Assembly: GCA_002409675.1 (NCBI GenBank)
Contig: DHOB01000037.1
Location: forward strand, 13,099 to 24,469
Source of the DNA: Ruminococcaceae bacterium UBA5401
Lineage (GTDB): Bacteria; Bacillota; Clostridia; Oscillospirales; Acutalibacteraceae
Direction: 5' to 3'
Length of the DNA stretch: 11,371 nt
Below the pieces are notes generated by a model. That model made no database searches and had not been told where the DNA came from. It worked only from the letters and a program-made list of their open reading frames with translations. Made by a program: the position numbers and the translations under genes. The first letter of the stretch is position 1. Each line of letters begins with the position of its first letter. Positions 6,010-11,371 of the stretch are shown here, in pieces.

Positions 6010-8215
6010 TTCCGGCCCCTTCCGTCAGAAAATGCGCCAGGCCGGTATAGCGCCGCGTCTTGCGGTCGTTTTCCACCATGGCGCGGATGCTCTCCTGCCT
6101 GCCGGCGAGAATCAGCAGGGACTTCGCCCGCGTCACGGCGGTGTACAGCAGGTTGCGGTACTGAAGCTGCGGGGCCCCGCGGAAGACGGGCATGACCACG
6201 GCGGGGAATTCGTTGCCCTGGCTTTTATGCACCGTCATCGCATAGGCGGGCTCCAGCTCCGCGGCGGCCTCCAGCTCATACTGGACGGTGCGGTCGTCCA
6301 TGCGGACGGTCATCACGGACGCGCGCCGGTCGATGCCGAGCAGGACGCCGAGGTCGCCGTTATAGACCCCCTCGCCGCAGGTGCCGTCGTCGCGCGTCCA
6401 CGGCAGGCTGTAGTCGTTGCGGACCTGCATGACCTTGTCCCCCTCGCGGAACAGGGTCCCGTTCAGCGTGATTTCCTTTTTCTTTCCGTCCGCCGGGTTA
6501 AGAGCCTGCTGGAGCCTGCGGTTCAGCTCCCCGGTGCCGAGCGCACCCTTTCTGCCGGGCGCGAGGACCTGGATGTCGGTCATCGGCGAATAGCCGTAGC
6601 TGGCCGGCAGGCGGCGGCTGCACAGGTCGACAATCAGGTCGGAGACTTCGGCGGGCGTCCGGCACGGCAGAAAGAAAAAGTCCGCCGTATGGACGGCAAG
6701 CTGCGGCATCTTCCCCGCCACGATGCGGTGCGCGTTCGTGACGATCAGGCTGCTCATCGACTGGCGGAAAACCCGTTTGAGCTGCACGACCGGCAGCAGG
6801 CCGGAGGCGATCAGGTCCCCCAGCACGTTGCCGGGGCCGACGGACGGGAGCTGGTCGCAGTCCCCCACCAGAACCAGCCGGCAGCCGAGCGGCAGCGCGC
6901 GGAGCACCGCCTCGAACAGCCCGGCGTCAACCATCGAAAGCTCGTCGACAATCAGCGCGTCGCACTCCAGCAGATTTTTCTCGTTCTTTTCAAACTCCGG
7001 CCGGTCGTTCTCGTCCCACTTGACCTGCAGCATCCGGTGGATGGTTTTCGCCTCCTGCCCCGTCAGGTCCGCCATGCGCTTCGCCGCCCTGCCGGTCGGC
7101 GCTGCGAGAAGAACCTTCTCCCCCTTGGCCTTCAGGATGCGGATGATGGCGTTCAGGGTGGTGGTCTTGCCCGTTCCGGGGCCGCCGGTCAGAATCAGCA
7201 TCCCCCTGGAGAGCGCCTCCCGCACCGCCTGCTTCTGCATCTCCGCGTACCGGATGCCCTGCTCCGCCTCGACGGCGGAAAGGTACCCGTCCACGCCGGT
7301 CAGCGGCTGCGCCGGAAAGCGCAGCATCATCCGGATGCGGCCGGCGATATACACTTCGGACCGGTACAGCGCGGGCGTGAACAGGAACTCCCGGCCGTGA
7401 AAATCGCGGGAGACGAGGCTGCCGTCCGCTTTGAGGTCCTCCAGCGCGGCGGAGACGAGCTCCAGCCCGACGCCGAGCATGCGGGCCGCCGCCGGCAGCA
7501 GCTTGTCCGCCGGCAGGCAGGTGTGGCCGTTCCCCTCGTTGTGCCTCAGCACATGGACGAGGCCCGCCCGCAGGCGGCAGGCGTCGTCCGCCGGATGGTT
7601 CAGCGAGGCCGCGATGCGGTCCGCCCGCGCAAAATCGACCGACAAGCCCTCCCCGCACAGGCAGTACGGGTCCTCGCGCACGCGGTCGGCAGCCTGCGCG
7701 CCGTAGGCCCGCCAGACGCGCACGGCCTCTTCCGGCGTGATGCCGTAGCCGCCCAGCTCCAGCATGATCTCACGGATTCCGCCCATTCGGCGGAACTCCC
7801 CGCCGATTTTCTCCGCCTTGGCCGGCGTGATGCCGCGGATGGAACTCAGGCGCTGCGGCTCCTCTTCGAGGACTTTGAGGGCGCCGTCGCCGAACGCCTC
7901 CACAATCCGCTTCGCCGTGCCCGGCCCCACGCCCTTGACCGCGCCGGAGGATAAGTACTTTAAGATGGCGGCCGCGTCCGCCGGGCCGGAGCGCTCCAGC
8001 GACCGCACCTGGAACTGGGGGCCGTAGGTCTGGCTGTTCACCCATTTTCCGACGACGCGCAGCCGCTCGCCCACGCCCACGAACGGCATGGTGCCGACGG
8101 CCGTGACCAGCTCTTCCCCGTTGTTCATCTCGATGACGGCATAGCCGTTTTTTTCGTTCCGAAACACGACCGACTCCACAGAACCGGCCATTTCAAGCAG
8201 TGTTCCGCTTTCCAT
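5993..8215 (-). CDS. recD2: RecD2-like ATP-dependent DNA helicase
   Basis: This 740-residue superfamily 1B 5'-3' helicase is of the RecD2 type, the RecBC-independent RecD found in Firmicutes and Deinococcus and linked to DNA repair and replication-fork maintenance. The N-terminal OB-like domain (GSVESVVFRNEKNGYAVI from 11) is followed by two helix-hairpin-helix motifs (VKGVGPGTAKRIVEAFG at 93-109, IRGITPAKAEKIGGEF at 126-141). The motor has Walker A GGPGTGKT at 344-351, APTGRAAKRM at 372-381, Walker B LIVDELSMVD at 421-430, GDCDQLPSVG at 451-460, and the late motifs TVHKSQGNEF (661-670) and YTAVTRAK (691-698). The ATG at 8215 has AAGGGA 5-6 nt upstream and gives the family N-terminus. Length and motif order are normal and all ATPase residues are intact. 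It has its own promoter and continues into comF. Confidence 0.95.
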   Translation of the reverse strand: MESGTLLEMAGSVESVVFRNEKNGYAVIEMNNGEELVTAVGTMPFVGVGERLRVVGKWVNSQTYGPQFQVRSLERSGPADAAAILKYLSSGAVKGVGPGTAKRIVEAFGDGALKVLEEEPQRLSSIRGITPAKAEKIGGEFRRMGGIREIMLELGGYGITPEEAVRVWRAYGAQAADRVREDPYCLCGEGLSVDFARADRIAASLNHPADDACRLRAGLVHVLRHNEGNGHTCLPADKLLPAAARMLGVGLELVSAALEDLKADGSLVSRDFHGREFLFTPALYRSEVYIAGRIRMMLRFPAQPLTGVDGYLSAVEAEQGIRYAEMQKQAVREALSRGMLILTGGPGTGKTTTLNAIIRILKAKGEKVLLAAPTGRAAKRMADLTGQEAKTIHRMLQVKWDENDRPEFEKNEKNLLECDALIVDELSMVDAGLFEAVLRALPLGCRLVLVGDCDQLPSVGPGNVLGDLIASGLLPVVQLKRVFRQSMSSLIVTNAHRIVAGKMPQLAVHTADFFFLPCRTPAEVSDLIVDLCSRRLPASYGYSPMTDIQVLAPGRKGALGTGELNRRLQQALNPADGKKKEITLNGTLFREGDKVMQVRNDYSLPWTRDDGTCGEGVYNGDLGVLLGIDRRASVMTVRMDDRTVQYELEAAAELEPAYAMTVHKSQGNEFPAVVMPVFRGAPQLQYRNLLYTAVTRAKSLLILAGRQESIRAMVENDRKTRRYTGLAHFLTEGAGNEPEA

Positions 8216-8248
8216 GGAATCCCTTCCCGGCAAAAATATTCCCGGTTC

Positions 8249-8277
8249 AGTATAGCCCATCCCCTAAAGATTTGCAA
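8249..8277 (-). promoter_or_regulatory. Putative sigma-A promoter of recD2-comF
   Basis: TTGCAA (8277-8272) and TATACT (8254-8249) are spaced 17 nt apart on the minus strand. The -35 box lies in the last codons of the small membrane protein gene, and the start would be near 8242, about 27 nt before the recD2 ATG. Confidence 0.65.
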
Positions 8278-8611
8278 ATCGCCCGGACCAGTACTCCTGA
8301 AACTCCGCCGGCGTCATCAGAAGGATGCCGGGGGTCTCGGAGCAGACGAGCTCGCAGATGCGCCGCGTCTCTTCGTCCATGCCCGCATCCAGGCAGACCA
8401 CCTGCACGTCGTCGCAGAACCACCGGGCGCGCTCCGACGCGCTGCGCAGGGCCGCCTCCGCCTGCTCGTCGTGGCCGGAAAAGGAAAGCACAAGGTAGAA
8501 CCTGCCCGGATTGTCCGTTTTGAGCAGGGAGAACAGAACCGCCCGCAGCAGCTCTATGATTCCGACAACCGCGAGAAAAGCCACCAGAACCCGGAAAAGA
8601 ACGACGGACAT
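8264..8611 (-). CDS. Small membrane-anchored conserved protein, function unknown
   Basis: The 115-residue protein starts MSVVLFRVLVAFLAVVG and has one hydrophobic helix at about 3-29. A soluble domain with a beta-alpha-beta look follows: FYLVLSFSGHDEQAEAALRS (38-57), VQVVCLDAGMDEETRRICELV (69-89), GILLMTPAEFQEYW (95-108). I read it as an N-terminally anchored cytoplasmic domain. The spaced SGHDEQAE and LDAGMDEETRRI motifs recall small Clostridia proteins of unknown function and are faintly reminiscent of the nucleotide-sugar-binding strand of family 2 glycosyltransferases; I do not assign a function. The ATG at 8611 has GGGGTGA ending 4 nt upstream. The frame is open well into metK, but that extension is shadow sequence without family content. 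The SD lies inside the metK terminator hairpin. No separate promoter is evident, so expression probably depends on read-through from metK. Confidence 0.8.
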   Translation of the reverse strand: MSVVLFRVLVAFLAVVGIIELLRAVLFSLLKTDNPGRFYLVLSFSGHDEQAEAALRSASERARWFCDDVQVVCLDAGMDEETRRICELVCSETPGILLMTPAEFQEYWSGRFANL

Positions 8612-8646
8612 AAAATCACCCCGCCACATCCTATGCGGCGGGGTGA
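8612..8646 (-). terminator. metK intrinsic terminator whose 3' arm carries the next gene's SD
   Basis: On the minus strand TCACCCCGCC (8646-8637) and GGCGGGGTGA (8625-8616) form a perfect 10-bp stem with an 11-nt loop that can form three further pairs, followed by TTTT (8615-8612). The short U-run ends at the ATG of the small membrane protein. The 3' arm GGGGTGA is that gene's SD, so the same hairpin can both terminate metK transcription and mask translation initiation. The short U-tract suggests termination is partial. Confidence 0.78.
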
Positions 8647-8661
8647 GATCGGGTTCGGTTG

Positions 8662-9846
8662 TTATTTTTTGAGGGCCGCTTTGAGCGCTTCCGTCTTGTC
8701 GCGCCGCTCCCACGGCACGTTCAGGTCCTCGCGGCCTATCTGGCCGTAATTGGAGAGCGCGCGGTAGATGGGCCTGCGCAGGTCGAGGTTGCGGATGATG
8801 GCGCTGGGGCGAAGGTCGAACACCTTCCGCACGGCCTGCGCGAGCGCCTCGTCGCCGTACTGCGACGTGCCGAAGGTGTCGACCGCGACGGAGATGGGCC
8901 GCGCGACGCCGATGGCGTAGGCAAGCTGCACCTCGCACCTTTTGGCGAGGCCGGCCGCCACGATGTTTTTGGCCACGTACCGCGCGGCATAGCTTGCGGA
9001 ACGGTCCACTTTGGTGGGGTCTTTGCCGGAGAAGGAGCCGCCGCCGTGCCGGCCGTACCCGCCGTAGGTGTCGACGATGATTTTCCGGCCGGTCAGGCCG
9101 CTGTCGCTGACCGGCCCGCCGATGACGAACCGGCCCGTGGGGTTGATGAAGTATTTCGTGCCGCTGTCCAGCCATTTCGCCGGAATCGCGGGGCGGACCA
9201 CATGCTCGACGATATCGCGGCGAATCTGCTGGAGCGTCACGTCCGGGTCGTGCTGGGCCGAAACGACCACCGCGTCCACGCGCACCGGCGTGTCGCCGTC
9301 GTACTGGATGGTGACCTGGGTCTTGCCGTCCGGACGCAGATACGGGAGCGTGCCATTCTTGCGCACCTGCGCCAGCCGCTTGGAGAGCTTGTGCGCGAGC
9401 GAGATGGCCAGCGGCATCAGTTCCGGCGTCTCGTCGCAGGCGTAGCCGAACATCATGCCCTGGTCGCCGGCGCCGAGGCGGTCGTCCGCGTCCGTCGCGC
9501 CGTTCTGGGCTTCATAGGACTGGTTGACGCCCTGGGCGATGTCCGGCGACTGGACGTCGATGGACGTCAGCACGCCGCAGGTGGAGCCGTCGAATCCGTA
9601 ATCCGGCTTGTTGTACCCGATCCCGTTCACGACCTCGCGTGCGATGGAGGGGATGTCCACATAGCAGCTCGTGGAAATCTCGCCCATCACGTGAATCACG
9701 CCGGTCGTGGCGGTCACTTCGCAGGCCACGTGCGCGTCCGGATCCTGCGCGAGGATGGCGTCCAGCACGGCGTCGGCGATCTGGTCGCAGATTTTGTCCG
9801 GGTGTCCTTCGGTCACGGACTCGGATGTAAAAAATCGTTTTGACAT
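8662..9846 (-). CDS. metK: S-adenosylmethionine synthetase
   Basis: The 394-residue enzyme (methionine adenosyltransferase) makes S-adenosylmethionine from methionine and ATP in the cytoplasm. Family signatures are complete: TSESVTEGHPDKICDQIAD near 7-24 with the GHPDK methionine/ATP-binding motif at 14-18, GAGDQG at 125-130, and the phosphate-binding GGGSFSGKDPTKVDRS at 268-283. Length is typical for the bacterial enzyme. The ATG at 9846 has a perfect GGAGG about 7 nt upstream. A SAM-I riboswitch with terminator precedes it, so its own product should shut down transcription. An intrinsic terminator lies immediately downstream. Confidence 0.98.
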   Translation of the reverse strand: MSKRFFTSESVTEGHPDKICDQIADAVLDAILAQDPDAHVACEVTATTGVIHVMGEISTSCYVDIPSIAREVVNGIGYNKPDYGFDGSTCGVLTSIDVQSPDIAQGVNQSYEAQNGATDADDRLGAGDQGMMFGYACDETPELMPLAISLAHKLSKRLAQVRKNGTLPYLRPDGKTQVTIQYDGDTPVRVDAVVVSAQHDPDVTLQQIRRDIVEHVVRPAIPAKWLDSGTKYFINPTGRFVIGGPVSDSGLTGRKIIVDTYGGYGRHGGGSFSGKDPTKVDRSASYAARYVAKNIVAAGLAKRCEVQLAYAIGVARPISVAVDTFGTSQYGDEALAQAVRKVFDLRPSAIIRNLDLRRPIYRALSNYGQIGREDLNVPWERRDKTEALKAALKK

Positions 9847-9868
9847 AGAAGAACCTCCAACTTATGAT

Positions 9869-9906
9869 AAAATATAAAAATACCGTTCGGAAAGCCGAAC
9901 GGTATT
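9869..9906 (-). terminator. Expression-platform terminator of the metK SAM-I riboswitch
   Basis: On the minus strand AATACCGTTCGG (9906-9895) and CCGAACGGTATT (9890-9879) form a perfect 12-bp stem with a 4-nt loop, followed by a T-rich tract to 9869. It lies about 20-60 nt upstream of the metK start and directly after the aptamer. Its 5' arm can instead pair with the aptamer 3' side. Confidence 0.93.
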
Positions 9907-9915
9907 GCACGCAAA

Positions 9916-10009
9916 CCTCATCTTTCGGTTTCCCGCAGGATTTGGCACCTTGCATAAAGCAGGTTGCCGGACATCAAAGGGCCTGTTCCCTCCGTCGCTC
10001 TTGATAAGG
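9916..10009 (-). promoter_or_regulatory. SAM-I riboswitch (S-box) aptamer upstream of metK
   Basis: The minus strand carries the S-box core in order: CTTATCAAGAG at the 5' end (10008-9998), GGAGGGA then GGCCC, the GATG segment, CCGGCAACC, GGTGCCAAATCCTGC, and a closing GAAAGATGAGG. P1 is formed by CCTTATC (10009-10003) with GATGAGG (9922-9916). Family knowledge: SAM binding stabilises P1 and promotes termination. An antiterminator can be drawn that uses 9917-9911 with 9908-9901, and 9928-9924 (CCGAA) with 9899-9895 (TTCGG); it excludes both P1 and the terminator stem. Confidence 0.96.
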
Positions 10010-10050
10010 GGAATATTCAGTTGTATATGTTTTATATGAAAACAAAAGTT

Positions 10051-10079
10051 ATTATAGCATGAAATTTTTTCGGAGTAAA
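10051..10079 (-). promoter_or_regulatory. Extended -10 promoter of the metK riboswitch transcript
   Basis: TTTACT (10079-10074) and a perfect TATAAT (10056-10051) are 17 nt apart on the minus strand, with TGC immediately before the -10 box, an extended -10 element. Transcription would start near 10044, roughly 35 nt before the aptamer. Confidence 0.75.
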
Positions 10080-10180
10080 CATACAAAATTGCCGAGGTGT
10101 CAAAAAATGCCGGGATGCGGCTGAATTTTTTCCCCGCGCCTCCGGTTTTTCCACGCATCCGGAACCCGCCCGGGCCGCGC

Positions 10181-10209
10181 TTGCAATGCGGCGCAGAATG
10201 GGATACAAT
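10181..10209 (+). promoter_or_regulatory. Putative sigma-A promoter of sdaAB-sdaAA
   Basis: TTGCAA (10181-10186) and TACAAT (10204-10209) are spaced exactly 17 nt. The start would be near 10216, giving a 55-nt leader that is mostly a stable hairpin. About 100 bp separates this promoter from the divergent metK promoter; I see no gene or further motif in that stretch. Confidence 0.65.
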
Positions 10210-10223
10210 AAGGCAAATCTTGC

Positions 10224-10247
10224 GGTCCCGCGGCTCGCCGCGGGACC
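10224..10247 (+). other. Perfect 11-bp hairpin in the sdaAB leader
   Basis: GGTCCCGCGGC (10224-10234) and GCCGCGGGACC (10237-10247) are exact inverted repeats with two bases between them, so the real loop would be four bases. It forms just after the predicted transcription start and ends 23 nt before the sdaAB ATG. No T-run follows, so it is not an intrinsic terminator; it may stabilise the 5' end or affect initiation at the weak SD. Confidence 0.55.
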
Positions 10248-10270
10248 GGGAAGGCCGGGAAACAAAAAAA

Positions 10271-10954
10271 ATGAGCATCTTCGACATCATAGGGCCCGTG
10301 ATGGTGGGGCCTTCCAGCTCGCACACAGCCGGGGCCGTGAAAATCGGATTCATCACCCGCAAGCTGCTGGGCGAAAAGCCGAAAAAAGCGGAGCTGCTGC
10401 TGCACGGCTCCTTCGCCGCGACGGGCCGGGGGCACGGCACGGACCGCGCCCTCGCCGCCGGGCTGCTGGGGATGAAGCCGGACGACGAGCGGATTCCCGA
10501 GAGCTTTCAGATCGCCGCAAAAGAGCAGATGGACATTCAGGTCGGCACCGTCGCCCTGCGGAACGTGCACCCCAACACCGTGCTGCTCAAAGTGGAGGGC
10601 GTCAGCGGCCGCAGACTGGAGGTCGTGGCCTCCTCCGTCGGCGGCGGAAAAGTCAAAATCTGCCGGCTCGACGGAATCGAAACCAATTTTTCAGGGGATC
10701 GGCCGACCCTTGTGGTGCACAACATCGACCGGCCCGGCCACGTGGCGGCGGTGACGGCCCTGCTGGCCGCCCGCGGCGTCAACATCGCGACCATGCAGCT
10801 TTACCGGGACACGCGCGGCGGCTATGCGGTGATGGTGCTGGAATGCGACCAGCCGATTCCCGCGGATTCGCTCGCCTCGCTCGCCGAGATGGACGGTATC
10901 CTGAAAATCACCTACCTGAACCTGGACAAGGAGGAGGAAAAAAATGCCGGCTGA
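10271..10954 (+). CDS. sdaAB: L-serine ammonia-lyase, iron-sulfur-dependent, beta subunit
   Basis: The 227-residue protein is the beta subunit of the two-subunit, [4Fe-4S]-dependent L-serine dehydratase, which converts serine to pyruvate and ammonia. The N-terminal MSIFDIIGPVMVGPSSSHTAGA holds the family's GPSSSHTAG substrate-region motif at 13-21, and HGSFAATGRGHGTDRAL follows at 45-61. A C-terminal ACT domain covers roughly 147-218 (VVHNIDRPGHVAAVTALLAARGVNIATM). In other serine dehydratases such domains bind serine or stabilise the complex. The ATG at 10271 is the only sensible start although the SD is weak (GGGAAA about 8 nt upstream, then an A-run). The beta-alpha gene order and the 11-nt overlap with sdaAA are usual in Firmicutes. 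Confidence 0.95.
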   Translation: MSIFDIIGPVMVGPSSSHTAGAVKIGFITRKLLGEKPKKAELLLHGSFAATGRGHGTDRALAAGLLGMKPDDERIPESFQIAAKEQMDIQVGTVALRNVHPNTVLLKVEGVSGRRLEVVASSVGGGKVKICRLDGIETNFSGDRPTLVVHNIDRPGHVAAVTALLAARGVNIATMQLYRDTRGGYAVMVLECDQPIPADSLASLAEMDGILKITYLNLDKEEEKNAG

Positions 10955-11371
10955 ATCCATTTCCGAGCTGCTGAAGGCCGCCGAAAAGCAGCATCTGCCC
11001 CTGTGGGAAGTCATCCTGAGAAACGACCTTGCCGAGAGCGGAAAAAGCCGGGAGGCATCCCTGCGGCAGATGGCCGCCCTGTGGGAAGCCATGAAGCACG
11101 CGAGCCGGAGCTACAGCGGGCGGGCGCGCTCCTCCAGCGGGCTGGTGGGCGGCGACGGCGCAAAGATGGCCGCGTACGCCAAAAGCAAAAAGGGCGTCGG
11201 CGGGTTCCTGATAGACCGAATCGCCGCCGAAGCCCTGCGGATGGGCGAGAGCAACGCCTGCATGAAGCGGATTGTGGCCGCTCCGACGGCCGGCTCGTGC
11301 GGCGTGCTCCCCGCCGTGCTGATTCCCCTGGCGGAACGGGAAAATATTCCCGATGAAGAAATCGTGCATGC
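10944..11371 (+). CDS. sdaAA: L-serine ammonia-lyase, iron-sulfur-dependent, alpha subunit, cut off at the window end
   Basis: Only the first 142 codons lie in the window. The frame starts at the ATG at 10944, with GGAGG 7-9 nt upstream inside the end of sdaAB, and overlaps that gene by 11 nt, so translation is probably coupled. The protein begins MPAESISELLKAAEKQHLPL and contains SGLVGGDGAKMAAYAKSKKG near 65-84 and the family hallmark APTAGSCGVLPAVL at 113-126, which includes Cys119. That motif, together with cysteines further towards the C-terminus (beyond the window), supports the [4Fe-4S] active site in known homologues. The alpha subunit holds the catalytic cluster and works with the adjacent sdaAB product. 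The remaining half is not visible, so intactness cannot be judged. Confidence 0.93.
   Translation, partial: MPAESISELLKAAEKQHLPLWEVILRNDLAESGKSREASLRQMAALWEAMKHASRSYSGRARSSSGLVGGDGAKMAAYAKSKKGVGGFLIDRIAAEALRMGESNACMKRIVAAPTAGSCGVLPAVLIPLAERENIPDEEIVH

Noticed and set aside
5930..7954. A 674-codon open frame on the plus strand
   Set aside because: It is antisense to recD2 and comF, which have complete motifs. Long antisense frames are expected in GC-rich coding DNA.
8612..9175. Long N-terminal extension of the small membrane protein into metK
   Set aside because: The extra 188 residues are Arg/Gly/Pro-rich shadow of metK. The ATG at 8611 has an SD and is followed by a membrane helix.
8659..9843. 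A 394-codon open frame on the plus strand opposite metK
   Set aside because: It mirrors metK almost exactly and is a codon-phase shadow of it.
1..11371. Defence island, mobile element, CRISPR array or biosynthetic cluster
   Set aside because: All clear genes are housekeeping or central-metabolism genes, and no transposase, integrase, direct-repeat array or toxin-antitoxin-like pair was seen.

Overview
The window is an ordinary chromosomal housekeeping segment of a high-GC Firmicute. Gene content, Shine-Dalgarno (SD) starts, sigma-A type promoters, a SAM-I riboswitch, a bifurcating NfnAB pair, ComF, RecD2 and the two-subunit iron-sulfur serine dehydratase all point to an anaerobic Clostridia member. 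I would guess the Oscillospirales/Ruminococcaceae side, because the genome is GC-rich; that placement is inference. I see no mobile element, CRISPR array, tRNA, rRNA or phage gene.

Layout. At the left edge is a cut-off minus-strand gene of the DUF5685 type with a TTG start (1-530). A 322-bp divergent intergenic region separates it from a plus-strand aldo/keto reductase (853-1698). That gene converges, across a near-perfect 36-bp palindrome, on a long minus-strand block. In transcription order from right to left the block is: metK (9846-8662), a small membrane-anchored conserved protein (8611-8264), recD2 (8215-5993), comF (6009-5317), mreB (5185-4160), nfnA (4018-3170) and nfnB (3177-1786). 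The block is not one simple operon. Separate promoters are visible for metK, recD2, mreB and nfnA, and strong terminators follow metK and mreB. At the right edge, divergent from metK, is the plus-strand serine dehydratase operon sdaAB-sdaAA, with sdaAA running off the window.

How the genes work together. metK makes S-adenosylmethionine and is preceded by a SAM-I riboswitch; the aptamer, a plausible antiterminator and the intrinsic terminator can all be traced base by base. recD2 and comF overlap and form a DNA-processing pair. mreB is a stand-alone rod-shape actin homologue with its own consensus promoter embedded in the end of comF. nfnA-nfnB would link the NADH, NADPH and ferredoxin pools. 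sdaAB-sdaAA deaminate serine to pyruvate.

The most interesting features are regulatory. The metK terminator hairpin has a 3' arm that is also the SD of the next gene. A 12-bp sequence is shared at the -35 region of the nfnA and sdaAB promoters. Several promoters are embedded in the tails of upstream genes. There is a 115-codon membrane protein of unknown function. I found no convincing evidence of a wholly new multi-gene system.
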